This document shows positions 1 to 9,347 of a stretch of 64,000 nt of DNA, piece by piece. Source of the stretch: Methanoplanus limicola DSM 2279 (GTDB lineage Archaea > Halobacteriota > Methanomicrobia > Methanomicrobiales > Methanomicrobiaceae); the NCBI RefSeq assembly GCF_000243255.1, contig NZ_CM001436.1:3083175-3147174 (forward strand), in the 5' to 3' direction. The translations under genes and the position numbers were made by a program. Numbering within the stretch: position 1 is the first letter of the stretch; each line of letters starts with the position of its first letter. A model generated the notes under the pieces. The model saw only the letters and a program-made list of their open reading frames with translations. It did no database searches and was not told the origin of the DNA.

Positions 1-1032
1 GTTAAGAACAGAACCGGACTCCTCAAGCTCCCTGACATACCTTTCACGGTCCTCATGACATAGGTAAAAATTCAAATCAAGTATCTTTCTGCCTATGACA
101 TCATCACGCTGAATTCCGGAGAAAGACTCCCATCTGTCATTCACCTCAAGGACAACCCCCTCATCGAGAGTCGAGAGAATGATGACATCCGGATTCAGGC
201 TGAATACAGTCGAGTACTTCTCATTTGCGAGTTTTAACTCCTCTTCCGTTACAACCCGCTCTGTGATATCGATTATAATACCTTCAAATAAAACAGGACT
301 GCCTTCCTCATCTCTCCTGACAATCGTACGGTCGTAAATATTGCGCAGTTCACCGTCACGATTAAAAACCCTGTACTCCTGTGAGTAATCATCAGCCCCG
401 GCGGAGAGGTGCCCGGATATCTCATCTTCGACCCTCTTCAAGTCATCAGGGTGGATTAGGTCGGCATATAGAATTTTTCCGGAATAGAAATCATCAGGAC
501 TGTACCCAAGAACACTTACATTGTCAGAGACAAACCTGACCGGCCAGCCCTCACCGGTCTCCCATAAAAATGCAATGACCGGACTGTTGTTTAAAATCTG
601 CCTGTAAGCACCGGCATCCGCATTACAGCGGTTCAGTTCAGCCCTGCTGCTGTCCTTCAGGCATATTATTAAAATCCGGCAGGAGACTGCATCCAGAAAT
701 AACTCATCTGCATCTGTAAAATATTCATCGCCGGAATAACTGCTGCCATAATAGACGACATTTATATAACCATAACTTATGCCGCTGAGTTCAAGGTTTC
801 TCTTTAAAAATACCGGACATTCCTTTGAAGAGTCATAAGAAGATGAATGCCACACTTCATCACCTACAGATATTACTGCGCCCGTGTTCTCCGGTTCCCG
901 AAATACAGAAGAGATTATTTCGGCCATGATGCCATAGATCTCATCGCCGGAGACTTCCAGGGAGATCAATTCCGAAAGTTTATCAAGGCATTTTTTTCCC
1001 GCAGAAATACTGCAATTACTATCATCTGACAT
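1..1032 (-). CDS. PAS-domain sensor protein, C-terminus outside the window
   Basis: I read one uninterrupted minus-strand frame from an ATG at 1032-1030 to the window edge (about 344 residues, no stop). The first ~130 residues resemble a GAF-like sensor region. Two PAS domains follow: the first has the usual 'NNSPVIAFLW' opening and ends in 'GIIIDITERV'; the second begins near 'KYSTVFSLNPDVIIL' and contains 'GRKILDLNFYLCHEDRERY'. This is the input half of a signal-transduction protein, probably a histidine kinase or a PAS-only regulator; the output domain lies beyond base 1, so which one cannot be told. There is no membrane segment, so it is likely cytoplasmic. It is divergent from the aldehyde dehydrogenase gene at 1258. 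Confidence 0.8.
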   Translation of the reverse strand, partial: MSDDSNCSISAGKKCLDKLSELISLEVSGDEIYGIMAEIISSVFREPENTGAVISVGDEVWHSSSYDSSKECPVFLKRNLELSGISYGYINVVYYGSSYSGDEYFTDADELFLDAVSCRILIICLKDSSRAELNRCNADAGAYRQILNNSPVIAFLWETGEGWPVRFVSDNVSVLGYSPDDFYSGKILYADLIHPDDLKRVEDEISGHLSAGADDYSQEYRVFNRDGELRNIYDRTIVRRDEEGSPVLFEGIIIDITERVVTEEELKLANEKYSTVFSLNPDVIILSTLDEGVVLEVNDRWESFSGIQRDDVIGRKILDLNFYLCHEDRERYVRELEESGSVLN

Positions 1033-1257
1033 ATTAACCGGAAAAATCCTCTGATTCAGATATAGCAGACGGCAGTCATATAATCCTTTCGCATCCTCAT
1101 CCGGATAAATCCAAAAAGACCGCAATTATACCTCTCCGGAAGAAGAGCAGCATTAACTGTGTCACAACGGAGTAATCTGAGAAACAATATAAGTTCAGTG
1201 GAGATGTTTTATAAATCCTGAATACAATCTCCTGAAAAGAGATCCGGAGTCATACCT

Positions 1258-2661
1258 GTGAACGAAAAGGAACCTGATATAATCGAGATTATAAACCCTG
1301 CAACCGGCGAAAGGGCAGGCACAGTTAACAGATGCACAAAAGAGGATGTACATTCTGCAATAGACGGGGCAGAAGATGCCTTTTCAGGATGGGCAGCAAA
1401 AAGTCCGCGTGAGAGGGGAAAGATGCTCTTTCTGGCAGCACAGGAGATAAGAAACAAGCAGGTCGGACTTGCGGAACTCCTTACGGCAGAGCAGGGAAAA
1501 CCCCTATCTGAGGCAAAAAACGAGATACAGGGCTGTGCAGCAGTACTTGAATACTACTCATCCATATCAGGAACTGTAAGGGGTGACTTTCTGCCCAAAT
1601 CCGATTACGGCTACTCATTCACAGTAAAAAAACCGCTTGGCATCTGCGGGGCAATAATTCCCTGGAATATGCCTGTGCTGATTATGGCATGGAAGACCGG
1701 ACCTGCACTCGTTGCCGGAAACTGCCTGATAGTGAAGCCTTCATCCAAAACACCCCTTACAAGCCTGAAAATCGCATCCATACTGCACAGATGCGGCATC
1801 CCGGAAGATGTCCTCCCGGTTGTAACCGGAAGCGGCAGTGAGGCAGGCAGTGCACTGGCAGAGAGCAGAAAGATTGCAGCACTCTCATTTACCGGGTCGG
1901 CTGAGACCGGAAATTTTGTTGAGAAACTCTCATGCGGGACAGGAAAACGGCTGACACTCGAACTGGGAGGAAGCGATCCAATGATTGTATGCCGTGATGC
2001 TGACGTTGACTCAGCGGTTGCAGGTGCGGTTGCAGGGAGGTTTTACAACTGCGGACAGACATGTACGGCCGTAAAGCGCCTCTATGTCATGGAGGATATT
2101 GCTGAGGAATTTAAAAGAAAACTCACAGAAAAGGTCTCACAGATTAAAACGGGCAACGGCATGATGAAAGGGACAAAGATGGGACCTTTAATCGACATGG
2201 AGGCCAGAGATAAAACAGCCGGAGTTATTGCCGGAATTCAGGAAGATTACGATGCTGAAATACTGACAGGAGGAGAAATACCCGACAGCCCGGACCTTAA
2301 ATGCGGCAGCTTCCTTGAACCGACAGTCATTACCGGAGCACCAAAGGACTGCACACTATTTACAGAAGAGATATTCGGGCCAGTCCTTCCGGTTGCGGTT
2401 GTAAAAAACATGGATGAAGCTATTGAAGAAGCAAACAGAACTAAATTCGGGCTTGGCGCCTCAGTCTGGACAACATCACTTAAAAACTCATTTGAGGCCT
2501 CAGAAATGCTTGATGCAGGCATCGTATGGGTGAACAGGCACCTTAAAATACCCCCGGAAGTACCGTTTGGAGGGGAGAAGGAGAGCGGTTCAGGGCGTGA
2601 AAACGGCCTCTGTGCACTTGAGAGATATATGAAAGAGAAAACTGTCATAATGACGCCCTGA
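1258..2661 (+). CDS. NAD(P)-dependent aldehyde dehydrogenase, succinate-semialdehyde type
   Basis: A 467-residue soluble aldehyde dehydrogenase, the normal size for the ALDH superfamily, oxidising an aldehyde to an acid with NAD(P)+. Visible landmarks are the oxyanion-hole Asn137 in 'IIPWNMP', the cofactor-binding 'FTGSAETG', the general base Glu235 in 'LELGG', the catalytic Cys269 in 'CGQTC', and 'EEIFGPVLPV' near the C-terminus. Overall it looks most like succinate-semialdehyde or lactaldehyde dehydrogenases, but the substrate cannot be fixed from sequence. The start is a GTG with GGAG at 1246-1249 and a TATA-like 'ttttataaat' about 45 bases upstream. An endonuclease IV gene follows after 23 bases, so the two may be cotranscribed. 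Confidence 0.9.
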   Translation: MNEKEPDIIEIINPATGERAGTVNRCTKEDVHSAIDGAEDAFSGWAAKSPRERGKMLFLAAQEIRNKQVGLAELLTAEQGKPLSEAKNEIQGCAAVLEYYSSISGTVRGDFLPKSDYGYSFTVKKPLGICGAIIPWNMPVLIMAWKTGPALVAGNCLIVKPSSKTPLTSLKIASILHRCGIPEDVLPVVTGSGSEAGSALAESRKIAALSFTGSAETGNFVEKLSCGTGKRLTLELGGSDPMIVCRDADVDSAVAGAVAGRFYNCGQTCTAVKRLYVMEDIAEEFKRKLTEKVSQIKTGNGMMKGTKMGPLIDMEARDKTAGVIAGIQEDYDAEILTGGEIPDSPDLKCGSFLEPTVITGAPKDCTLFTEEIFGPVLPVAVVKNMDEAIEEANRTKFGLGASVWTTSLKNSFEASEMLDAGIVWVNRHLKIPPEVPFGGEKESGSGRENGLCALERYMKEKTVIMTP

Positions 2662-2684
2662 AAGAGAGAAGGAGCAGCTGAATA

Positions 2685-3530
2685 ATGATAAATGTCGGAT
2701 GCCACGTATCAATCTCAAAATCCATAGACCTTGCAGTCGGACGTGCGGCTGAGAGGGGCTGCACCACCTTTCAGATCTTCACCTCAAATCCGCGCGGATG
2801 GAAAGCGAGGGAAATAAAAGAGGAAGAAGCGGAGAGATTCATTGAAAGCATAAGAAGAACAGGCATTTACCCGCCTATCGCCCATATGCCGTACCTACCC
2901 AATCCCGCATCACCCAGGGAAGAGATAAGGCAGAAATCAGAAGAAGCGATGATAAAAGAGGTTTTAAGATGCAGAATGCTGAAAATTCCATATCTCGTAA
3001 CACACCTTGGAAGCCATCTCGGTGCAGGCAGGGATGACGGAATAAAGCATTTCACCGGGTGCATTGATCTCGCCACCGAAGAGTCGGGAGGGGAGGTGAT
3101 GATGCTGCTTGAAAATACGGCAGGCACAAAGAATTCAATGGGAGGCGATATTGAAGATATAGCCGAAATTATCGACAGTATAAACGACAAATCCGGAGTA
3201 GGGATCTGCATAGACACATGCCATGCCTTCGCCGCAGGATATGACATCACCACAGAAGAAGGACTCTCATCCTTCCTCGATCTGACTGACTCTGAAATTG
3301 GCCTTGATAAACTGAAGGTCATTCACTTAAACGACTGCAAAGGCACTCTCGGTTCACACCTTGACAGGCATGAGCATATAGGGCTTGGAAATATCGGCGA
3401 CGACGCTTTCAGGCGCATCGTGAACCACCCAAAGCTCAGAGAGATCCCATTCATACTTGAAACTCCGGTAAACGAGGTGAGAGATGATACCGGAAATATC
3501 GCCCATGTAAAATCCCTCTTCAGGGAATAA
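2685..3530 (+). CDS. nfo: Endonuclease IV (AP endonuclease)
   Basis: A 281-residue TIM-barrel AP endonuclease of the Nfo/APN1 family, which cuts DNA 5' of abasic sites in base-excision repair. The three-zinc site is recognisable in order: 'GCHVS', 'HMPYLPNPASP', 'VTHLGSHLG', 'LLENTAG', 'CIDTCHAFAAGYD', 'VIHLNDC', 'DRHEHIGLGNIG' and the final 'LETP'. Length equals the family norm. The ATG start lies 23 bases after the aldehyde dehydrogenase stop, with 'gagaaggagcagctgaata' providing the ribosome binding site. It would act downstream of glycosylases such as the Ogg-family enzyme at 46.8-47.7 kb. Confidence 0.95.
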   Translation: MINVGCHVSISKSIDLAVGRAAERGCTTFQIFTSNPRGWKAREIKEEEAERFIESIRRTGIYPPIAHMPYLPNPASPREEIRQKSEEAMIKEVLRCRMLKIPYLVTHLGSHLGAGRDDGIKHFTGCIDLATEESGGEVMMLLENTAGTKNSMGGDIEDIAEIIDSINDKSGVGICIDTCHAFAAGYDITTEEGLSSFLDLTDSEIGLDKLKVIHLNDCKGTLGSHLDRHEHIGLGNIGDDAFRRIVNHPKLREIPFILETPVNEVRDDTGNIAHVKSLFRE

Positions 3531-3660
3531 ATCAGGAACAATTAATCCCTCACACTTTGATCTGACCGGTAAAACCGCAAACAGTATACCCACACAATAC
3601 CCCCTTTTTCTGTCACATACCCAAATAGGCATAAGGAAATAAAAACAAAATTATCCGGAA

Positions 3661-4656
3661 GTGAAGGCTGAATTTACAGACGGAAAAATAACCCTTGGTC
3701 CTGAGGGAAAATCTCTCTATACCAACAGCGGATACGGAAGGCCGGCAGGGAAGAGGCTTGCCCTCTCAGGAGAAGAGGCGCTCTATCTTCTCGGAAGGGA
3801 CAAAATCGAACTGGACGGATATGACTTTGACACTCTCGCCTCAGAACTGTCTGCCGACCCGAAATTTATGAGACGATTCCTGCTGTACAGGGACATTCGG
3901 GAGAGAGGATATGTCATACAGGCTGGACCGCACGATTTCAGGGTGTTTAGGCGTGGTGAAAAACCAGGCACAGGACGCTCACAGTTTATGATAAGGGTGC
4001 TTGCCGAAAGAGATCTCGTAGGCTTCAATGAAGTTCTCGATGACATAGCCTCGGCAAAGAATATGCGAAAGCAGTTCCTTGTCGGAGTTGTTGACGATGA
4101 GGATGAGATAACCTACTACGAGGTCAAATCAAACGACATTCCCGAAGGTGTAGCTGAAAACAGCCCGGAAACGGTTACGGGAATCCTGTACGGACGTTCG
4201 GTAGTAATAAAAACCCCGCCTGAGAGCAGCCTTGAGAAAGCATGGTTCGGGACAAGGCTTGACAAAGACCGGCTCCTCCTCTCCCCTCCGGAAGTTCTCT
4301 ATCTGCTTGAGAGAGAACTACTGAAGATCAGGGATACGGACATCAGCTCATTCTCAGAGATCGCCGCAGAGGAGGATCATGAGATTGAGAGCAAATATGT
4401 CGTCTATAAAGACCTACGCGAAAAGAGACAGATAGCAAGGACAGCCTATAAATTCGGTCATCACTTCAGGGTATATTCCGGTGAGAAGAAGCATTCGGAA
4501 CTGCTTGTTCATGCCCTTCCATCAGAGGAATTCATGCCGATGAGTGTGATCTCAAGATCTGTCCGCCTTGCCCACAGCGTCAGAAAGAAGATGCTTTTTG
4601 CATCTGTGGATAAAAACAATATAGAGTATATCGAATTCGCAAGAATAAAAATGTAA
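3661..4656 (+). CDS. endA: tRNA-splicing endonuclease, fused two-repeat type
   Basis: A 331-residue EndA of the fused type: two endonuclease repeats in one chain, which would form a homodimer with two active sites and cut bulge-helix-bulge introns from tRNA precursors. The C-terminal repeat keeps the catalytic triad, Tyr272 in 'FRVY', His278 in 'KKHSELLVH' and a Lys at 309 in 'AHSVRKK'. The N-terminal repeat has the matching 'FRVFRRGEK' with Phe for Tyr and no His, so it is structural only. The start is GTG. The gene is followed 20 bases later by trpS, consistent with tRNA maturation and charging being transcribed together. Confidence 0.93.
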   Translation: MKAEFTDGKITLGPEGKSLYTNSGYGRPAGKRLALSGEEALYLLGRDKIELDGYDFDTLASELSADPKFMRRFLLYRDIRERGYVIQAGPHDFRVFRRGEKPGTGRSQFMIRVLAERDLVGFNEVLDDIASAKNMRKQFLVGVVDDEDEITYYEVKSNDIPEGVAENSPETVTGILYGRSVVIKTPPESSLEKAWFGTRLDKDRLLLSPPEVLYLLERELLKIRDTDISSFSEIAAEEDHEIESKYVVYKDLREKRQIARTAYKFGHHFRVYSGEKKHSELLVHALPSEEFMPMSVISRSVRLAHSVRKKMLFASVDKNNIEYIEFARIKM

Positions 4657-4676
4657 ACATATAGTTGGAATAAAAT

Positions 4677-5930
4677 ATGCAGTCAGAAATCGATCCGTGG
4701 TCAGGAAACCAGAATATAGAAACGGATAAACTCTTCAGTGAATTCGGAATAGAACGCTTTGATGATGTGATTGACCAGGTCAAAGAACCGGCATACTTCT
4801 TCAGAAGAAAGATTGTTGTCGGACACAGGGACTATAAGAATATCACAGACGCAATGGCAGAGAAAAAACCTTTCAATGTCATGACCGGATTCATGCCCTC
4901 CGGACATCCGCATCTTGGCCACCTGATGGTGATGAAAGAGGTCGTCTGGCATATTAAGCAGGGCGGAACAGGATATATATCAATTGCAGACCGCGAGGCA
5001 CATGCTGTCAGGGGTATCTCCTGGGACAAATGCAGGGAATTCGGGAAAGAATACCTAAACTGTCTCTATGCCCTTGGTTTTGAGGGAAATACCTATTACC
5101 AGAGCAGGAACAATAAGCTAAAAGATCTGGCATTTGAATGTGCAACAAAGATCAACTTCTCAGATTTATCGGCAATATACGGTTTTTCACAGGATACGGC
5201 ACTTGCACATGCCATGAGCGTTGCAACACAGGTGGCAGATATTCTGTACCCCCAGACCGATGCAGGCCCTGCACCGACTATAGTACCTGTAGGAATTGAC
5301 CAGGATCCGCACATCCGCCTCACCCGTGATGTCGCATATAAACTGAGAATGTTCCTTGTGGAAGAGCGGGAAGGTTATATCTCAGTCAGGTCAAAGAATG
5401 CACCATCAAAGGCGATGGACGATGTAGAAAGTGCATTTTCCGGGTGCAGAAGATACGAGGGACACATAGACATTAAAGGGGCCTCTGCCGAAGAAGTCGA
5501 GGCAAAAGTCAGGGAGATCGAGATTAAAAACGGCGGTTTCGGGTTTATCGCACCGTCTTCAACATACCACACCTTCCTTCAGGGGCTGCAGGGCGGCAAG
5601 ATGTCGAGCAGTATCCCCGACAGCCTCTTCCGGTTTGATGAGCCTGAAAAGAGTGTGAAAAAGAAAGTCATGGCTTCACTGACAGGTGGAAGAATGACAC
5701 TTGAAGAGCAGAAGAAACTTGGCGGTGAGCCTGAAAAATGCTCGGTATATCTCTTAAACCTCTTTCATATGTCTGAGAAGGATGATGAGGTGAAGGAGAT
5801 GTACAGGGCCTGCAAAGCCGGGGAACTTATGTGCGGAACCTGTAAGAAAGAGACCTTTGAAAGGGTTAAGGAGTTCCTCTCAGACTTTAATGAGAAGATG
5901 GACGAGACAGAGCATCTGATCGGGGAGTGA
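4677..5930 (+). CDS. trpS: Tryptophan--tRNA ligase
   Basis: A 417-residue class I aminoacyl-tRNA synthetase that activates tryptophan and charges tRNA-Trp. The HIGH signature is 'HLGH' at residues 79-82, within 'PSGHPHLGH', and the KMSKS signature is 'KMSSS' at 308-312. The longer N-terminal region and overall length match the archaeal/eukaryotic TrpS class rather than the shorter bacterial one. The start is ATG. The stop TGA at 5928-5930 overlaps the GTG start of pheS at 5927, giving translational coupling. Confidence 0.96.
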   Translation: MQSEIDPWSGNQNIETDKLFSEFGIERFDDVIDQVKEPAYFFRRKIVVGHRDYKNITDAMAEKKPFNVMTGFMPSGHPHLGHLMVMKEVVWHIKQGGTGYISIADREAHAVRGISWDKCREFGKEYLNCLYALGFEGNTYYQSRNNKLKDLAFECATKINFSDLSAIYGFSQDTALAHAMSVATQVADILYPQTDAGPAPTIVPVGIDQDPHIRLTRDVAYKLRMFLVEEREGYISVRSKNAPSKAMDDVESAFSGCRRYEGHIDIKGASAEEVEAKVREIEIKNGGFGFIAPSSTYHTFLQGLQGGKMSSSIPDSLFRFDEPEKSVKKKVMASLTGGRMTLEEQKKLGGEPEKCSVYLLNLFHMSEKDDEVKEMYRACKAGELMCGTCKKETFERVKEFLSDFNEKMDETEHLIGE

Positions 5931-7573
5931 GAAAAATGGACCTTACATTAAATGAAAAGAAGCTTCTTGCAGTGCTTAAACCCTTAAGGGACGCTGAAGA
6001 AGCAAGAATTGAGTCTGTAAAACCGATTACAGAGACCATAAAGAGCGTTGAGGCAGCCCGAAAGCATTCAATAAACCCTCTGAAAGAGACATTAAAATTT
6101 CTCGAAGATACAAAAAATCTCGCATTCCAGCCGATAAAAAAAGCAATTGAACTCTTTGAGGAGACCGCAGAAGAGACGCTCGGCCCGATGAAAGAGCCTG
6201 ATGCTGCCTATCTTGCAAAAATAATGGATACTACCGAAGAGGCGATAGTATCACATGCACTTCTGCTTCAGGATAAAGGACTTGCAGATCTCATTAAGAC
6301 AACAGCAGCCACCTGCAAAATCACAGAAGAGGGTGAGAAATACAGAAGGGAAGGACTGCCTGAGAGGGTACTCTTCGATTCATTTGACAAATCAGTCACT
6401 ATGGAAGACCTCAGGAAACATCCGGCATCAAAGCTTGGAATCGGATGGCTCAGGAAGAAGGGTTGGGTAGAGATAAAGGACGGGATGGTAAACAAGATCT
6501 CTGACGCACCAAAAGGTGACGACGAGTACGCCTTGTCTGACCCAACGGCAGACAAACCCGGAATGAAGGAACTGTTAAAGAGAAAGCTTGCTGAAGAGAT
6601 CGAGACTGTAACATACAAAGTAGCTATAACCGAAGAGGGAGTTGCCCTTGTAGAGTCAGGAATCGATCTCAGGGCTGAGACAGCCACACTGACAAGCGAC
6701 CAGATACGGACGGGCGAGTGGAGAAACCTTAAACTGAGGAGGTACAGCGTAAAGACTCCGCCTAAGAAGATTTACGCCGGAAAAAAGCACCCATACCAGG
6801 AGATAATTGACGACATGAGGAAAATCCTCCTTGAGATGGGCTTTACCGAGATTGCAGGAGAGATCGTGCAGAGTTCGTTCTGGAATTTCGATGCACTTTT
6901 CCAGCCGCAGGACCACCCGGCAAGGGAGATGCAGGACACCTTCTTCCTGGACCTTGAGCGTGAACTTCCGGAGAACTACAATCTTGTAAAGGAGATACAT
7001 GAGACCGGCGGAAAGACCTCATCTACCGGATGGGGAGGGATATGGAGGGAAGAGAAGGCAAGAGAGTGCGTTCTCAGAACACACACGACAAGCCTGTCAA
7101 TTCAGCTGTTAAAGGAAAATCCCGAACCTCCGCTGAAAGCGTTCTGCATAGGCAGGGTGTACAGGCGTGAGGCCATAGATCCAACCCATACTCCCGAATT
7201 TGAACAGCTTGAAGGTGTCGTTATGGATAAAGATGTCTCATTCAGGCACCTGATGGGCTTTTTAAAGGAGTTCTACCACAGAGTCGGGTTTGAGAGTGTC
7301 CGTTTCCGCCCAGGATATTTCCCCTACACCGAACCCTCAGTTGAACCTGAAGTCTGGGTTGACGGGCTTGGCTGGGTTGAACTCGGCGGTGCCGGAATAT
7401 TCAGGGAAGAGGTGACAGCACCGTGGGGAATCAGTTACCCTGTTCTTGCATGGGGGCTTGGAGTATCAAGGGTTGCAATGCTCAAACTTGGCTTAAAGGA
7501 TCTGCGTGAACTGTACAGAAGCGATGTAAACTGGATAAGAAATGAACCGGTAAACAGAAAGGAGGTGCGCTGA
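5927..7573 (+). CDS. pheS: Phenylalanine--tRNA ligase alpha subunit with an inserted 18-residue repeat
   Basis: Catalytic subunit of the (alpha-beta)2 class II synthetase charging tRNA-Phe. Motif 2 is visible in '[19 protein letters not shown]' and motif 3 in '[10 protein letters not shown]'. The start is GTG 5927 overlapping the trpS stop; an ATG three codons later (5936) is an equally good start. At 548 residues it is longer than typical archaeal PheS (about 480-500). The extra length sits inside the N-terminal winged-helix region: residues 31-90 form about three and a half units of an 18-residue helical repeat, each led by Pro (Pro33, 51, 69, 87). The normal winged-helix sequence resumes near residue 91. 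The stop overlaps the pheT start (tgatg). Confidence 0.95.
   Translation: MRKMDLTLNEKKLLAVLKPLRDAEEARIESVKPITETIKSVEAARKHSINPLKETLKFLEDTKNLAFQPIKKAIELFEETAEETLGPMKEPDAAYLAKIMDTTEEAIVSHALLLQDKGLADLIKTTAATCKITEEGEKYRREGLPERVLFDSFDKSVTMEDLRKHPASKLGIGWLRKKGWVEIKDGMVNKISDAPKGDDEYALSDPTADKPGMKELLKRKLAEEIETVTYKVAITEEGVALVESGIDLRAETATLTSDQIRTGEWRNLKLRRYSVKTPPKKIYAGKKHPYQEIIDDMRKILLEMGFTEIAGEIVQSSFWNFDALFQPQDHPAREMQDTFFLDLERELPENYNLVKEIHETGGKTSSTGWGGIWREEKARECVLRTHTTSLSIQLLKENPEPPLKAFCIGRVYRREAIDPTHTPEFEQLEGVVMDKDVSFRHLMGFLKEFYHRVGFESVRFRPGYFPYTEPSVEPEVWVDGLGWVELGGAGIFREEVTAPWGISYPVLAWGLGVSRVAMLKLGLKDLRELYRSDVNWIRNEPVNRKEVR
6017..6196 (+). repeat. Intragenic 54-bp periodic repeat coding 18-residue units in pheS
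   Basis: In the translation, residues 31-48, 49-66 and 67-84 align as '[10 protein letters not shown]...', '[10 protein letters not shown]...' and '[10 protein letters not shown]...', with a partial fourth unit 'LGPMKEP'. Prolines fall at 33, 51, 69 and 87, exactly 18 apart, and Lys/Glu positions recur. The units have diverged at DNA level, so this is an old duplication and not a recent slippage tract. Confidence 0.8.
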
Positions 7574-9189
7574 TGCCGATTATCAAACTGCCATACAGAT
7601 ATCTTGAAGAGCTTTCAGGAATTGATAGGGATACAATCATTAAGGAAATCCCGATGATTGGAGCAGACATCGAGAGATATGAAGAGGAGTCCTTTGATGT
7701 TGAATTCTTCCCCGACAGGCCTGACCTCTTCTCGGCAGAGGGAGTTTCAAGGGCGATGAGAGGATTTATGGGGCTTGAATCCGGACTTCCGGAGTACAGC
7801 ACAGAACCCTCGGGACTCTCATTTGAGATTGAACCAGGACTTGAGGATATAAGGCCATACCTCGGTTCCGCTGTCATCAGAGGACTTTCATTCAATAACG
7901 AGTCAATCGAATGCCTGATGGGGCTTCAGGAGTCACTGCACTGGGCTGTAGGCAGAGGCAGAGTTAAGGTTGCAATAGGAGTGCATGACCTTGACAAAGT
8001 AAAGCCGCCGTTTAAGTACTTTGCATCGCCGAAATCCAGGACATTTGTGCCGCTTGACAAAGACGAACTGATGACTCTTGATGAGATCCTTGAGAAGCAC
8101 CCGAAAGGTGTCGATTATGCCCACATAGTACAGGACTTTGACAGGTACCCGCTGATTACAGACTCGGAGGACAATGTCCTCTCATTCCCGCCGATTATAA
8201 ACGGTGAGCTGACAAAGGTCACCGAAGTCACGAAGAATATCCTGCTGGACTGCACAGGAACGGACGAGAGGGCTGTTATGACAGCCGTTAAAATAATCTG
8301 CTCTGCCCTTGCACAGGCCGGAGGCAAAATTGAGAGCATTGAGGTGAACGGAGTTTCGATGCCCAGTTTAGCACCAAAGGTCAGGGATGTAAAGTTAAGC
8401 GAGTGCAGAGAACTTCTCGGAATTGATATTGATATAATCGAGATGGCACAACTCTTAAAGAAGATGCGATTTGGTGCAGAACCGGTTGATAAGGAGATAT
8501 TAAAGGTCTTTGTGCCCTGCTACCGTGCCGACATACTACATGACTGGGATATATTCGAGGATGTTGCAAAGGCATACGGCTATGAGAACATCGATTCACT
8601 GCTTCCGCCGACATCAACAATCGGGCATGAAAATCCGGTGAACAGAATCATGGGCACTGCACGTACAATCATGGCAGGCACAGGCTATCTTGAGATGATG
8701 CCCTTTACACTCTCAAACGAGAGGGTTATGTACTCAAATATGCAGAGGAAAAAACCTGATTATACTCTTTATGTAAAGCACCCGATATCAGAGGAGCAGA
8801 CCCTTGTCAGAACCGATATTCTGCCTCTGTTAATGGAGACTCTCAGGAACAACCAGCACAGGGAGCTTCCGCAGAGGCTCTTTTCAACCGGAGATGTGAT
8901 TGAAGATGAAAAAACCTTCCAGAAGCTTGCCGGTGTTACGATGCACACTGAGGCGGACTTCTCAGAGATTTATGCAGTTGTAGATCTCTTCATGAGAGAG
9001 GCAGATCTCGAATACAGAGTCGAAGAATCTGACGACCCGGCGTTCCTTGACGGAAGAAGGGGCGATATATATGTGGAAAATAAAAAGATCGGGTCATTCG
9101 GCGAGATTCACCCACAGGTTATCGTGAACTTTGAGATGGCAGAGCCTGTTGCCGGATTTGAGATTGATCTCAGGGTGATGAACCGGTAA
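7573..9189 (+). CDS. pheT: Phenylalanine--tRNA ligase beta subunit
   Basis: A 538-residue archaeal-type PheT, the partner of PheS. It has the B3/B4 tRNA-binding region ('[21 protein letters not shown]', here cut short) near residues 40-60, the B5 domain in the middle ('[21 protein letters not shown]'), and the C-terminal catalytic-fold-like domain, ending in a region that packs on PheS. No RNP-like or bacterial EMAP extension is present, as expected for the archaeal form. The ATG overlaps the pheS TGA by one base, so the two subunits should be made in equal amounts. Tandem palindromes at 9196-9217 follow its stop. Confidence 0.95.
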   Translation: MPIIKLPYRYLEELSGIDRDTIIKEIPMIGADIERYEEESFDVEFFPDRPDLFSAEGVSRAMRGFMGLESGLPEYSTEPSGLSFEIEPGLEDIRPYLGSAVIRGLSFNNESIECLMGLQESLHWAVGRGRVKVAIGVHDLDKVKPPFKYFASPKSRTFVPLDKDELMTLDEILEKHPKGVDYAHIVQDFDRYPLITDSEDNVLSFPPIINGELTKVTEVTKNILLDCTGTDERAVMTAVKIICSALAQAGGKIESIEVNGVSMPSLAPKVRDVKLSECRELLGIDIDIIEMAQLLKKMRFGAEPVDKEILKVFVPCYRADILHDWDIFEDVAKAYGYENIDSLLPPTSTIGHENPVNRIMGTARTIMAGTGYLEMMPFTLSNERVMYSNMQRKKPDYTLYVKHPISEEQTLVRTDILPLLMETLRNNQHRELPQRLFSTGDVIEDEKTFQKLAGVTMHTEADFSEIYAVVDLFMREADLEYRVEESDDPAFLDGRRGDIYVENKKIGSFGEIHPQVIVNFEMAEPVAGFEIDLRVMNR

Positions 9190-9195
9190 ATTTCA

Positions 9196-9217
9196 GGAGA
9201 GCTCTCCGGAGATCTCC
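9196..9217. terminator. Two abutting perfect palindromes downstream of pheT
   Basis: The sequence ggagagctctcc (9196-9207) is directly followed by ggagatctcc (9208-9217); both are perfect palindromes. They begin six bases after the pheT stop and end just before the small-RNA-like element. A role in ending the pheST transcript or in processing is inference; no T-tract is directly attached. Confidence 0.4.
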
Positions 9218-9220
9218 CCT

Positions 9221-9291
9221 ATCTCCTATGAAACAATACACTGTTTCATTCATTATCTGTGAACCGGCTGGTTCATGAGTGACTTTTTTTT
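9221..9291 (+). ncRNA. Candidate small RNA / conserved hairpin element, copy 1
   Basis: A 71-base non-coding stretch that recurs at 43902-43969. Shared parts, in order: 'tctcctatgaaa', a spacer of exactly 23 bases, 'ctgtga.ccg', a small hairpin, and 'tcatgagtgac' followed by a T-tract. In this copy the hairpin is tgaacc-ggct-ggttca, followed by tgagtgac and eight Ts. The stem differs from copy 2 in a paired way (A-T here, G-C there), which supports an RNA structure. It could be an independent small RNA ending in the T-tract, or a leader of the downstream gene at 9348. It does not match canonical C/D-box order. Confidence 0.5.
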
Positions 9292-9347
9292 ACAGCCCAT
9301 CAGATTTCCTGCAAATATTAAAATGCTTTCAGAATTCATAAAAGAAT

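Noticed and set aside
9221-9291. Reading the small-RNA-like element as a C/D-box guide RNA
   Set aside because: It contains ATGA-like and CTGTGA words but not the box C, D', C', D order with correct spacing.
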